A DNA stretch of 61,816 bases from B13-G4 sp030606805 (GCA_030606805.1 JAUWFS010000001.1:1-61816), one strand, 5' to 3'. Positions 40,391 to 48,604 are shown, counted from the first letter of the stretch. A program made the numbers and translations. Notes: generated by a model from the letters alone, not told the origin.

Positions 40391-41866
40391 ATGCGCATAG
40401 CCATGATTCCAAATCCCGGAGTAGGTATATTGAAAAGCGATAGTGATTATATAGCGGTCGAGAATATTATTAACTATTGCGGGCAGTTTCATGACGATAT
40501 GTTTTTTTATGTAGTACTTTCCGGGAGCTATGAAGGTCAAGTTGGAGATGGAGATCTTCCGAGAACTAAGTTTGTGTGGTTGGATAAAGAGGCGGATTTC
40601 ATGTTTCGACATGCATGTATAGATTCGGATTTTGCCAAGTATTTCTATGTCCGTGGAGGAAAATATTTAATAGATTGTATATACAGCACAAGACTTTTTG
40701 AAGGGGTTCATATAAGCCAGTTGCTTACTGATTACCGAACATCACACTATGTACCGGTAGTTCTTGCAACGATTGCTCCATGGGAATACGGAACATTCAG
40801 CGAGGGTAGAAAAAGACCAAAAATACAATATGATTGTGCTACTGCAATGTCATTTGCCCTTTGCAATCCGATTTTTTATGGCCGGCGTGATTATCTTAAT
40901 AGTCAACAATATGTACGGCAATGCCTTTCCCCTTATTTTCAGAGAATGTTTGAAAAAACCTGCATGTATACCGATATTGCCCTTACGATTCCCGAAATGG
41001 ACGAAATTATCAAATCAACCCAAAAGTACAAAAAGTTCACCCTGTATTACGGAACCCGGTTTGCAACCGTAAAACAGGTAGATAAGGTAATGAAGGTCTA
41101 TGAGCAACTGTATAGTTCCGGAATGGACGTAGATATCGTTTTTACCACACAGACTGGTTGGCGACAGATTGCAAAAAGAAAGTACGTCCAGGATACGCTC
41201 AAAAGCGGATCGATTAGATATCTGATAACCAGTTATGACAAGTTTAGATATATGCGGGAAGCAGCCAGGGGGCACGTATTTATGGCAGCGTCCCTGGATG
41301 AAAATTTGTCCAGTTTTATCTTTGAACAAATTTATCTTGGTCTTATAGGCGTTTTGCCGAACCGGCCATGGGTCCTTGAAAGCCTACCTAAAGAATATCC
41401 TTTCCTTTGGAACAATCTGTCTGAGGCATATGGAATGATTAAGTGGATTTACGAAAATTATGAGCAGGCTAAGGCCAAGATAAATCCGTATCGTAAGATG
41501 ATTAATGAAAAATATGATTTGCCGAACATGATGCAGGACCTGGTGAATCATATTAGAAAGGTGGCACAAATTGGGATTGAAAGAAATAGAGAGATGACCG
41601 GTACCCAGAGCAGGAGCAGGATATGGAAAGAGGTACAAAATTTTGTAATTAGTGAGTACGACGAAGATGCAATCCGATTGCAGAGTTTTCTGAAGATGAT
41701 TGATAAAAGATTTACTGGATTTAAGACAGCACTATTGGAGAAGCCAGGAGGACCGTCACGGACTGTACCGACCAAGATATTGTTTAAGAACATGCTTGAG
41801 AAGATGGGTTATGAGGATAATTGCCAGGAAGCGGAACCGGTATTTGAAAGGAGGCGTAAGGAATAA
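40391..41866 (+). CDS. GT-B-like glycosyltransferase candidate
   Basis: 491 aa. The N-terminal half starts MRIAMIPNPGVGILKSDSDY. The C-terminal half has GT-B features: FTLYYGTRFATVKQVDKVMK, DVDIVFTTQTGWRQIAKR, and FMAASLDENLSSFIFEQIYL followed by GLIGVLP, the region that binds the sugar donor in such folds. A long helical tail ends with a small HTH-like segment (PTKILFKNMLEKMGY). It is last in the run 36556-41866 and would transfer the product sugar to DNA or a surface acceptor. Family assignment by fold pattern. Confidence 0.65.
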   Translation: MRIAMIPNPGVGILKSDSDYIAVENIINYCGQFHDDMFFYVVLSGSYEGQVGDGDLPRTKFVWLDKEADFMFRHACIDSDFAKYFYVRGGKYLIDCIYSTRLFEGVHISQLLTDYRTSHYVPVVLATIAPWEYGTFSEGRKRPKIQYDCATAMSFALCNPIFYGRRDYLNSQQYVRQCLSPYFQRMFEKTCMYTDIALTIPEMDEIIKSTQKYKKFTLYYGTRFATVKQVDKVMKVYEQLYSSGMDVDIVFTTQTGWRQIAKRKYVQDTLKSGSIRYLITSYDKFRYMREAARGHVFMAASLDENLSSFIFEQIYLGLIGVLPNRPWVLESLPKEYPFLWNNLSEAYGMIKWIYENYEQAKAKINPYRKMINEKYDLPNMMQDLVNHIRKVAQIGIERNREMTGTQSRSRIWKEVQNFVISEYDEDAIRLQSFLKMIDKRFTGFKTALLEKPGGPSRTVPTKILFKNMLEKMGYEDNCQEAEPVFERRRKE

Positions 41867-42120
41867 TGACAGAAGCAGAAATACAGCAAAAAACAGAAAA
41901 AGCTATGCAGGAAATAGGCAGTGCAATTGCTAAATGTTTGCAAGATTTAGCAGGTCATAAGATGGGATTTGCTCTTATCGTTTTTGAATTTAATAAGCCA
42001 GGAGTTAGTAATTACATATCTAATGCTGAACGGACGACGATGATCAAAGGACTACAAGAAACGGTGAAAAAACTCAAGTTAAATCAAGATATACCACCGA
42101 GTATCGGCTCGGTTCAATAG
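41866..42120 (+). CDS. Conserved small phage protein (84 aa)
   Basis: One-base overlap with the glycosyltransferase stop. GHKMGFALIVFEFNKPGVSN and YISNAERTTMIKGLQETVKK are conserved in short phage proteins of unknown function. Confidence 0.7.
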   Translation: MTEAEIQQKTEKAMQEIGSAIAKCLQDLAGHKMGFALIVFEFNKPGVSNYISNAERTTMIKGLQETVKKLKLNQDIPPSIGSVQ

Positions 42121-42131
42121 ATAGGTGACTC

Positions 42132-42326
42132 ATGAAAGTAAAGATAGAAATGATTGCAGGCGTTGAAGGTAATAGTATTTGTATAAATAATTATCGAGTT
42201 ACAGGGCCAAAAGCATGGGGCGGTGGAAGGATTATCAAATCGTGGGATGCAGAATCTGATGATATTGCAGAATCAATCCGTCACCTAACACCTGATCGGA
42301 AAGTATGGGATGTGAAAATGTTATGA
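42132..42326 (+). CDS. Small hypothetical protein (64 aa)
   Basis: MKVKIEMIAGVEGNSICINN then YRVTGPKAWGGGRIIKSWD: a small beta-rich protein, conserved type in phages by memory. Overlaps the next gene by four bases. Confidence 0.65.
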   Translation: MKVKIEMIAGVEGNSICINNYRVTGPKAWGGGRIIKSWDAESDDIAESIRHLTPDRKVWDVKML

Positions 42327-42514
42327 TTTTTTGTGATGAATGCCAAAATTTTCCCTCTCCAAATCATCCGATATGGAAAACACGAAGACTCGGGAAAAGG
42401 CAATGTCTGTTAAAAATGCCAATGTTATTTAAAATGCCTAAATCACCGAATGATGAAGATTGGGGTTTTTATAAGAATGAATGCCATGGCTTTATAGAAA
42501 AGGCAGAGTCGTAA
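42323..42514 (+). CDS. Cys-rich small phage protein (63 aa)
   Basis: ATG 42323 lies in an ATGA overlap and is preferred to an earlier in-frame start. CDECQNFPSP, CLLKMPMLFKMPKSPNDE and GFYKNECHGFIE match a recurring phage Cys-rich type. Possibly zinc-binding. Confidence 0.65.
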   Translation: MIFCDECQNFPSPNHPIWKTRRLGKRQCLLKMPMLFKMPKSPNDEDWGFYKNECHGFIEKAES

Positions 42515-42529
42515 AAAGGTGGTGATATT

Positions 42530-42727
42530 ATGGACAAAATTGAAGAAGTGAAGGCCTTGTCTGATTTTTTATCTGGAGTTTCCATTGCTACTCAGATGTT
42601 TGGTAATTCCGGCGGAGCCGAGAAGTTTAAGAAAGCATCTGAATGGTTACGTGTCCTATCCTACAATATTTGTGGACAGGGATATATTTGTCGTGGCGGT
42701 GCAAATTGCACTTCAGATCATAAATAA
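42530..42727 (+). CDS. Small hypothetical protein (65 aa)
   Basis: SD AAAAGGTGGTGAT. MDKIEEVKALSDFLSGVSIA, KASEWLRVLSYNICGQGYIC and a Cys pair near the end. Recurrent small phage type, no function. Confidence 0.6.
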   Translation: MDKIEEVKALSDFLSGVSIATQMFGNSGGAEKFKKASEWLRVLSYNICGQGYICRGGANCTSDHK

Positions 42728-42781
42728 AAGGGTCGTCAGATGTACAATGAAAATGGAAACTAAAAAGGAAGGGCATGAAAG

Positions 42782-43027
42782 ATGTTGGTATTCCAACCGC
42801 CAGTAGAATATAAATATATTTATTTTATAAAAGTTGAGGATAAACCGAAAACATCTGTATGGCATTGCCGGAATCAAAAAAGCAACGGATTATTAGGGGT
42901 AGTTAAATGGTATGGACCTTGGCGCCAGTACTGCTTTCTTCCTGAACCTAATACTATATTTAACACCGGTTGTTTTGAAAATATTAATCATTTTATTAAA
43001 CAGCTTACTGATGAGAGAAAGCCGTAA
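42782..43027 (+). CDS. Small conserved hypothetical protein (81 aa)
   Basis: TSVWHCRNQKSNGLLGVVKW followed by YGPWRQYCFLPEPNTIFN and ENINHFIKQL is a conserved short phage protein pattern. SD GGAAGGGCATGA. Confidence 0.65.
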   Translation: MLVFQPPVEYKYIYFIKVEDKPKTSVWHCRNQKSNGLLGVVKWYGPWRQYCFLPEPNTIFNTGCFENINHFIKQLTDERKP

Positions 43028-43029
43028 AT

Positions 43030-43146
43030 ATGGGAATAGGATCGCATCAAAGTACACACATGAAAACTGATGAATGGCTTACACCACCCGAAGCAGGGAA
43101 AATTCAACAAACCTTATTTAATAAATCTGTTATGGAGAAAGAATAG
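43030..43146 (+). pseudogene. Remnant of a phage Dam-type adenine methyltransferase
   Basis: A 38-residue ORF starting MGIGSHQSTHMKTDEWLTPP matches the N-terminus of the phage Dam family (PF05869-type, with its KNDEWLTPPE motif). After PPE the sequence departs (AGKIQQTLFNKSVMEKE) and stops. The rest of the enzyme is missing, so this is a deletion remnant. SD TGAGAGAAAGC. Confidence 0.6.
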
Positions 43147-43147
43147 A

Positions 43148-43894
43148 ATGACAACAAAAAAACAGGATGAAGTTTTCGTCCGGCCCGTGGTTATGCTTGA
43201 CGTAGATCTTCTTGACAACGCAGATTATAATCCCCAGGAGCAGCTTAAAATCACATTTAATGAACTGGTTAAGAAAATTCGGAGAAATGGTTTCTGCGGA
43301 ACAGTGAAAGTTGCCCCGAACCTGAAAAAGAAAGGGCGCTTTCTTATTGTTGCCGGCAATCATGCCGTAGATGCAGCCAGATTGATTGAGTTAAAGAAAG
43401 TTCCTTGCAATGTATTTGAGGATTGGGATGAGGACAGGCAGAAAGCAGAAAATGTCAGTGACAATATAGTTAGAGGAAAATTCAATCCCGAAAAACTGGC
43501 CAAAGTTTATGATGACCTGGCGAAAAAGTATGGGGATGAACTTACCCAGCAAATGATGAGTCTTGAGGTTGATAATACCATTGTCAGTCAGATAATGAAA
43601 CAGATCCGGCGAGAGGTACCTCCTGAGATGCAAAAACAACTGGACAATGCCAAAGGTGAGATCAAGACAGTTGACCAGCTTTCGGCGATCCTTAACGAGA
43701 TGTTCACCAAGTATGGAGATGACCTGCAGTATGGATTTATGGTCTTTGAATTTGGTGGCAAATCTCATTACTGGATCAAGATGAACAATAAGCTCAAGAA
43801 AAAGATGCAGGGATTCACCGATGAATGCCGCGAAACAGGCGGGCAATTATCGGAGCGACTTTATGCTGCCATGGGATGTGATGAAGAAACTTGA
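43148..43894 (+). CDS. ParB-like protein
   Basis: 248 aa from ATG 43148 (GGAG eight bases upstream). The ParB N-terminal fold is seen in VMLDVDLLDNADYNPQEQ, LVKKIRRNGFCGTVKVAPNL, FLIVAGNHAVDAARLIELKK and VPCNVFEDWDEDRQKAENVS-type segments, with helices after. Phage ParB-like proteins are often linked to DNA modification or methylation; the C-terminal half has no recognised domain. It lies just after the methyltransferase remnant. Confidence 0.8.
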   Translation: MTTKKQDEVFVRPVVMLDVDLLDNADYNPQEQLKITFNELVKKIRRNGFCGTVKVAPNLKKKGRFLIVAGNHAVDAARLIELKKVPCNVFEDWDEDRQKAENVSDNIVRGKFNPEKLAKVYDDLAKKYGDELTQQMMSLEVDNTIVSQIMKQIRREVPPEMQKQLDNAKGEIKTVDQLSAILNEMFTKYGDDLQYGFMVFEFGGKSHYWIKMNNKLKKKMQGFTDECRETGGQLSERLYAAMGCDEET

Positions 43895-43906
43895 TTAGGA
43901 AAGAGG

Positions 43907-43984
43907 ATGATAGAGACTTTTGAAAATGCCTATCGCGAAATAACTGATTCTGAAAAGATATTAATCTTACGTAGCATGGAATGA
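43907..43984 (+). pseudogene. Fragment with the YREITDSEK tail (25 aa)
   Basis: ATG 43907 (SD AAAGAGGATG) reads MIETFENAYREITDSEKILI. The YREITDSEK end equals that of the protein at 21083, but the preceding domain is missing. Probably a remnant of a similar gene, possibly still translated. Confidence 0.4.
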
Positions 43985-43999
43985 AGGAACTGACCCGAA

Positions 44000-44278
44000 A
44001 TGAAGAAACAGATTATTTGTAATAAATGTAAGTCTGAACTCAGAAAATTGTTTCCAACTGATACTCCGTATCCTGGTGAACATGTAAAGTTTGTTGCCGG
44101 CAAAGCAAGAAGAGAATTCATGTGTGATCATTGCGACTGTATTATAAACGCTACAGATAATTGTTTTGCTTTTTCTATTTGGGCTGATTATGGCGGTATT
44201 CCATATCATGAATGGGAGCCTGGATATTTGGTTATTACAGCTTCGAAGGCAAAGTCTCCCGCCCATGGAGCAAGTTAA
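44000..44278 (+). CDS. Zinc-ribbon phage protein (92 aa)
   Basis: MKKQIICNKCKSELRKLFPT, then PYPGEHVKFVAGKARREFMC and DHCDCII: two Cys pairs for a zinc ribbon. Recurrent phage type with unknown function. SD AATGAAGGAAC. Confidence 0.7.
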   Translation: MKKQIICNKCKSELRKLFPTDTPYPGEHVKFVAGKARREFMCDHCDCIINATDNCFAFSIWADYGGIPYHEWEPGYLVITASKAKSPAHGAS

Positions 44279-44357
44279 TGTTAGCTTGTTATATCAATCA
44301 GTTACAGAGGAGCCGAAAATAGTAGTTTTGCAACCCTGTTCGGAAAGGAAAAGCGAA

Positions 44358-44555
44358 ATGCATACACAAACCATGAATGATAGTGATGGCGAATTTTCAG
44401 AATGGGAAATTTGCCAAGACCTAGAATGCAGGCAATGCAGAAGCCGGAATGTAAAATATAGAAAGTGGGATTCATCTTGTGGTGGCTATACTGATTGTAA
44501 TTATTGTTGTCAGGATTGCGGATATTCTTGGTGGGTCGATGGGCCAGACGCATAA
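44358..44555 (+). CDS. Cys-rich small protein (65 aa)
   Basis: ATG 44358 is preferred to the long in-frame extension overlapping the preceding gene. CRQCRSRNV and later YTDCNYCCQDCGYSWWVDG give a zinc-ribbon-like protein. SD GGAAAGGAAAAG. Confidence 0.55.
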   Translation: MHTQTMNDSDGEFSEWEICQDLECRQCRSRNVKYRKWDSSCGGYTDCNYCCQDCGYSWWVDGPDA

Positions 44556-44569
44556 GAGGAGGACTGAAA

Positions 44570-44954
44570 GTGGATAAGCCAAAAATAGTTGTTTTGTGTG
44601 GTTCATCAAAATTTGTTGATATAATGGCTGTGTGCGCATGGCTGATTGAGCGCGATGAACAGGCGATGACGATGGGGCTCCACTTATTGCCCTCAATGGT
44701 ACTGTAAAGATCTTGTAAGCGATCATTTGGCAGAGGCTGAAGGGGTCGCTAACGAGATGGACCAGCTTCATCTTCGAAAGATTGACAGAGCTGATGAGAT
44801 TTTTGTGGTAAACTTCGAAGATTATATTGGATTTAGTACCAGAAATGAAATTCTATATGCCCGGTCCAAGGATAAACGGCTTCGGTGGTATTCTCATGAT
44901 CCAATCGGGAAAGCGGTACAAAATCTTTTACACTCGGAAAAGTTGAAAAGATGA
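44570..44954 (+). pseudogene. Nucleoside 2-deoxyribosyltransferase-like/DUF4406 gene with a frameshift
   Basis: GTG 44570 (SD AGAGGAGGAC) reads MDKPKIVVLCGSSKFVDIMA and then stops at 44705-44707. A +1 shift near 44691-44694 (CCC-T) joins it to PQWYCKDLVSDHLAEAEG and DQLHLRKIDRADEIFVVNFE, with YIGFSTRNEILYA to a stop at 44954. Both halves match the family that starts KP.I..LCGS and ends LH..KID.ADE..V.N..GYIG.S. One extra T, a sequencing error or a +1 frameshift at CCC-T would explain it. Confidence 0.6.
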
Positions 44955-45259
44955 ATTGCAAACATTGTCATGACCGTGAAATTGTTATTAAAAGCAGAAA
45001 ACTGTGTAAAAAATGTTATGACTATTTACGCAGGCAAAACCGCGTAGAAGAGTATCCCAAGTCAGATTTATTCCGCAAACGGCTGAATGACAAATATAGT
45101 GGAATGATAACTAAACTGAGACTTTGTCCGCATAATCCAAACTGCAATTTAAGCAAGATAGGCCGAGAGTATAAAATTTCAAGGGAAAGGGTAAGGCAGA
45201 TATTTAACAAACTTTTTAATAAAAAATACAGCCTATGTTTGAGTACGAAAATACAATAA
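44951..45259 (+). CDS. Zinc-finger/HTH small protein (102 aa)
   Basis: CKHCHDREIVIKSRKLCKKC (zinc finger) and, near the end, KIGREYKISRERVRQIFNKL, an HTH like sigma-factor region 4. A DNA-binding role is likely; no sigma region 2 is present, so it is not a whole sigma factor. Overlaps the previous frame by four bases. Confidence 0.65.
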   Translation: MNCKHCHDREIVIKSRKLCKKCYDYLRRQNRVEEYPKSDLFRKRLNDKYSGMITKLRLCPHNPNCNLSKIGREYKISRERVRQIFNKLFNKKYSLCLSTKIQ

Positions 45260-45286
45260 GAATCCAATGAAGACGGAGCAACCTTT

Positions 45287-45406
45287 GTGCCTCGGTGTAC
45301 AAAATGTGGACGTTTTGTTAAGGCTGACGAGACAATCATGAGTAGCGATGAATGTGGATTAAAAGATCAGCCTAACGCTGCATGCTCAAAACAAATATGA
45401 TTTTTG
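45287..45406 (+). pseudogene. Small zinc-finger gene with a likely 1-base deletion
   Basis: GTG 45287 opens PRCTKCGRFVKADETIMSSD, then ECGLK. In frame it continues KISLTLHAQNKYDF, but adding one A to the A-run at 45361-45363 gives GLKDQPNAACSKQI, the expected end for this recurrent phage zinc-finger type. It is preceded in frame, after a stop, by ESNEDGATF, which looks like the natural N-terminus. Confidence 0.45.
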
Positions 45407-45440
45407 AAGGTTTTATGTAATTATTGACGTGGTGAACCAA

Positions 45441-45480
45441 AGGTGAAAACATGCGAAAAGAGGTGAAAACATGCGAAAAA
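45441..45480 (+). repeat. Tandem 20-base repeat carrying SD and ATG
   Basis: Two adjacent copies, 45441-45460 and 45461-45480, identical at 19 of 20 bases (AGGTGAAAACATGCGAAAAG; the last base is A in copy 2). Each carries AGGTG and an ATG. TTCACCTTT at 45488-45496 is complementary to AAAGGTGAA at 45439-45447 and could mask either copy. Confidence 0.8.
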
Positions 45481-45545
45481 CAAAAAGTTCACCTTTTGAT
45501 AAAATGATAAAGATAAAAAAAGGCGGTAATATCTGTAAGTTATAG
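45471..45545 (+). CDS. Small basic ORF from the second repeat (24 aa)
   Basis: ATG 45471 with AGGTG five bases upstream; MRKTKSSPFDKMIKIKKGGN then ICKL. Very short and basic; listed because the repeat duplicates its ribosome-binding site. The first-copy ATG gives an 18-residue frame. Confidence 0.35.
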   Translation: MRKTKSSPFDKMIKIKKGGNICKL

Positions 45546-45548
45546 GCT

Positions 45549-46250
45549 ATGTCGAAAAAGGTGAAAGTGAAATCAAAAGGTAAGGTTAATGGTGCTAAGC
45601 GGAGTTGGCGGCATCGTCAGGCATGGCAGAAATTGCCTCGTTATCCTTTATGGGCTGCTATTTATGCCCGGCTGGGTGCAGGGGAAGCATGTTATTCTTT
45701 GGCGAGATGGTGGAAATCTAAAGGCGAGATGAAGCACCTGGCTGTAAAGACCCTGGCAAAATATCTTGGTCTTTATAGACTACACGAGATTCCGGCAGAT
45801 GACAAAAAAGCATTAACCCACGTTGATACTCATTATATCAATACCTTAGTTCAAGGGTATGCTAATGAAATCGAGGTATTTGAAGAGCTCGCTGTGCTTA
45901 TAAATTTGCATAAAAGACGGTTAGGAGTTGTCATAGAAAAAGAGGAACAGCTCAAATTTCCAATTGAAATGACCAATAAAATAGCAGAGCAACTCCATAA
46001 TTTACTTAAAGACTATTTTGAATTTCAGGTAAAAACCGGCAGGCTTCCCCAGGTCCCGCAGAAATTTGACCATTCGTTTTCAATGGGTGGTAGGGACAAT
46101 GATGACAATGGAGTGGTAAAGACTGAGAGGGATGAACTGCAAAGGAAACGAAAAATTGCCGAAGTATCCCTTCTTCTAACAAAGCTTGCATCGCAAGGCG
46201 CATCAAAGGCTATTCCCAAAGAGTTGCCCGAAGGAAAAGACTATGCTTGA
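45549..46250 (+). CDS. Candidate terminase small subunit
   Basis: 233 aa directly before terL with an eight-base overlap. Basic N-terminus (MSKKVKVKSKGKVNGAKRSW), central helices, and a C-terminal helical region ending LLLTKLASQGASKAIPKELP. Small subunits bind the packaging site and are divergent; the call rests mainly on position and composition. Confidence 0.55.
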   Translation: MSKKVKVKSKGKVNGAKRSWRHRQAWQKLPRYPLWAAIYARLGAGEACYSLARWWKSKGEMKHLAVKTLAKYLGLYRLHEIPADDKKALTHVDTHYINTLVQGYANEIEVFEELAVLINLHKRRLGVVIEKEEQLKFPIEMTNKIAEQLHNLLKDYFEFQVKTGRLPQVPQKFDHSFSMGGRDNDDNGVVKTERDELQRKRKIAEVSLLLTKLASQGASKAIPKELPEGKDYA

Positions 46251-48129
46251 TTCGCCTGATCTTGATTTTTTGACACAAACCCTGGGTCTCCCGAATGAGG
46301 GTGTGCAAAACTTTATTGATCAAGTTGCTTCTATGACTCAAGGAGAAATTGCCGAGTTTATGGCAATTGCCGGAGAGTTAAGCCAAAATGGTGAGAGTGA
46401 GAAACTTAACCAGATTGTCGGGGATGTATATGACGAGATTCCTGTAGATACTGAGCATTTTTTTTCAAATAGAAATTATTTAGGTAGGGCCGGAGCAGAT
46501 CTGTATCCAAAATTAATGGATGATCTCATTCGACTTTTTGAAGGTAATTATACAGAGGCAGTGCTTTCTGGAGCTATCGGCTGGGGGAAAAGTTATCTTA
46601 CTCAATTAATTATCTGTCGAATTTTGTATGAGGTTAGTTGTTTAAAAAATCCGCAATGGGCATATGGACTGGCAGAAAATTCTACATTATTCTTTCCTAA
46701 CATATCGATTACCGAAACACAGGCCAAAAGGGTGATTTTTGGTGGTATTAAAGAGGCTCTCCGCGTCTCTCCCTACTTTCGAGAACAGTTTCCCTTCGAG
46801 ATGTATTCTGCAGAAATGAAATTCCCTAAAAACATATTGCTTGCTGCTATTGCTATGTCCGGTGCCCTTGGTATGGATGTTTTTTCTGCGGCCATGGACG
46901 AAACAAATTTTATGGAGGTTGTAGAGTCTTCAAGACAGGCAAGGGGAATGCGATACGACCAGGCCGAGGTAATTTATGCATCCCTTGCCCGGAGAATGAA
47001 GTCACGGTTTTTGAAAAAAGGCAAGCTTCCTGGTATGTTAGTTATGATATCATCTGTTCATTATTCAAGCGATTTCACGGATAGAAAAAAACAGGAGGCT
47101 AAAGAAAATCCGATGATATTTGTTCTTGACTATCCCCTTTGGGAGCCGAAGCCACCTGGAACTTATATGGATAAGAAATTTTGGGTGGGCATGGGCACTA
47201 AAAACCAAGCCCCGAAGGTAATAGAGGATGAAGCCGAAGCCGAAGCCGAACGTGGTAAGAAAATAGAAGTTCTGAATGTTCCGTTAGATTTTTTACCTGA
47301 CTTCAAGCGGGACATCGAAGGGTCTCTCAGGGAGATAGCAGGTAAAAGCAAGCTTCTAATTAATAGATTTATTACTCAGACAGAAAAGATTTTTCAACTG
47401 GCAGATGTTGAACGGAAACATCCGTTTACACTTAATGAAACGACCCTAATTGATAGTGGAAGATTTATCCGAGAATTCCTTGCGCAGCAGGTAACAGGCT
47501 TAAACGATAAACTGATATGGCAACCTCTTGTTAATCCAAAGATTAAGAGATTTTGTCATATTGATTTAGCCAAAACTGGTGATGCTGCGGGTTTTTGTGT
47601 AGGCCATCCATACGGTGAAGTTCAGGTTATGAGACGCAACGAAGAGAATATAATGTATACAGAAATTATGCCAATTGTTTGGATTGATGTTATGCTCAGA
47701 ATTATTCCCCCGCAGGGCGGTGAGATCAATTTTGGAAATATTAGAAGTTTGATATACGAATTGCAGCTAATGGGATTCCTTTTTGAAAAAGTTACCTTGG
47801 ATTCGTACCAAAGTTCGGATACAATCCAAATTTTAGATGGCAGAGGAATAGAGGCAGAGGAACTTTCAATTGATAAGTCGATGGACCCGTATAATGAGGT
47901 AAAAACTGCTTTGTATGAAGATAGATTGATGATGTATTGGCACGATATTGCCCTGGAGGAGTTAAAACATCTCATAGTGACCCGGAGCGGGAGTCAGATT
48001 AAGGTAGACCATATGCCTGATAAGAGTAAGGATGTGGCCGATTGTGTGGCAGGAGTAGTTTATAATTGTGTCCAGTTGATGCGAGGTCCCAAACCTTTTG
48101 TACCGTCGGGTGATGAGTATTGGAAATAA
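46243..48129 (+). CDS. terL: Terminase large subunit
   Basis: 628 aa from ATG 46243 (SD AAGGAAAAG), preferred over an upstream start. The ATPase has SGAIGWGKSYLTQL (Walker A near residue 109) and VFSAAMDETNFME (Walker B near 217). A linker with DFLPDFKRDIEGSLRE (346-370) leads to the nuclease: HIDLAKTGDAAGF (near 439), VTLDSYQSSDTIQIL and DKSKDVADCVAGVVYN supply the acidic metal ligands. It pumps and cuts DNA at the portal. The linker peptide is duplicated in the gene at 6976. Confidence 0.92.
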   Translation: MLDSPDLDFLTQTLGLPNEGVQNFIDQVASMTQGEIAEFMAIAGELSQNGESEKLNQIVGDVYDEIPVDTEHFFSNRNYLGRAGADLYPKLMDDLIRLFEGNYTEAVLSGAIGWGKSYLTQLIICRILYEVSCLKNPQWAYGLAENSTLFFPNISITETQAKRVIFGGIKEALRVSPYFREQFPFEMYSAEMKFPKNILLAAIAMSGALGMDVFSAAMDETNFMEVVESSRQARGMRYDQAEVIYASLARRMKSRFLKKGKLPGMLVMISSVHYSSDFTDRKKQEAKENPMIFVLDYPLWEPKPPGTYMDKKFWVGMGTKNQAPKVIEDEAEAEAERGKKIEVLNVPLDFLPDFKRDIEGSLREIAGKSKLLINRFITQTEKIFQLADVERKHPFTLNETTLIDSGRFIREFLAQQVTGLNDKLIWQPLVNPKIKRFCHIDLAKTGDAAGFCVGHPYGEVQVMRRNEENIMYTEIMPIVWIDVMLRIIPPQGGEINFGNIRSLIYELQLMGFLFEKVTLDSYQSSDTIQILDGRGIEAEELSIDKSMDPYNEVKTALYEDRLMMYWHDIALEELKHLIVTRSGSQIKVDHMPDKSKDVADCVAGVVYNCVQLMRGPKPFVPSGDEYWK

Positions 48130-48151
48130 AAAAATCAGAGGAGGTATAGTT

Positions 48152-48442
48152 ATGGCACAAGAAGCAGCGATTGTAGCAGAAGAACGGAAATGGGCAGCCG
48201 AAAGTGATGTTAGAACATTAACTGAGGCGGAAGCAATCAAGAAAACACCATCTCGGCTTAAGGCAGCGAAAACAGCGGCTGTACGAATGGTAAGAGAAGA
48301 GCAGGAGAAAATGAATGCGATGAATAAGATTGCCAGTACTTCATCAAAAGAAGTTAAAACGAAGAAACCTGCGCCGAAAGAAAAAAGCAAATCCAAGCCG
48401 ATGTCAAGTAAAATTGATCCTGCCGCGATGGTAAGGATGTAG
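48152..48442 (+). CDS. Small Ala/Lys-rich protein (96 aa)
   Basis: ATG 48152 with GAGGAGGTAT upstream is preferred to an earlier start inside terL. Helical, low complexity (SRLKAAKTAAVRMVREEQEK, KKPAPKEKSKSKP). Possibly a minor virion or assembly protein; unknown. Confidence 0.6.
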   Translation: MAQEAAIVAEERKWAAESDVRTLTEAEAIKKTPSRLKAAKTAAVRMVREEQEKMNAMNKIASTSSKEVKTKKPAPKEKSKSKPMSSKIDPAAMVRM

Positions 48443-48493
48443 AACACAGGAAGAGTAACATTCTTGATTTAACATTTTTAACTTTTACCGGAA

Positions 48494-48534
48494 AAAACCT
48501 AAAGCATTTCAATAAGATGCTTTAGGTTTTTTTT
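48494..48534 (+). terminator. Rho-independent terminator
   Basis: AAAACCTAAAGCAT (48494-48507) pairs with ATGCTTTAGGTTTT (48517-48530) around a nine-base loop and runs into a T-run to 48534. It ends the terminase transcript. Confidence 0.9.
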
Positions 48535-48536
48535 GC

Positions 48537-48564
48537 TTGACATGATACCTATAAGCTGTAATAT
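48537..48564 (+). promoter_or_regulatory. sigma70-type promoter for portal/head genes
   Basis: TTGACA at 48537-48542 immediately after the terminator, TAATAT at 48559-48564, 16-base spacer. Terminator and promoter back to back separate packaging from structural gene expression. Confidence 0.7.
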
Positions 48565-48604
48565 TCGGCGAAATTATTTTGCGGATTTTTTTAATAATCA
48601 ATAA

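Noticed and set aside
44166..44357. N-terminal extension of the Cys-rich protein at 44358
   Set aside because: It overlaps the preceding gene in another frame and reads as non-conserved hydrophobic sequence; ATG 44358 has a better SD.
45441..45480. CRISPR-like repeat
   Set aside because: The two 20-base copies are directly adjacent with no spacer, and there are only two.
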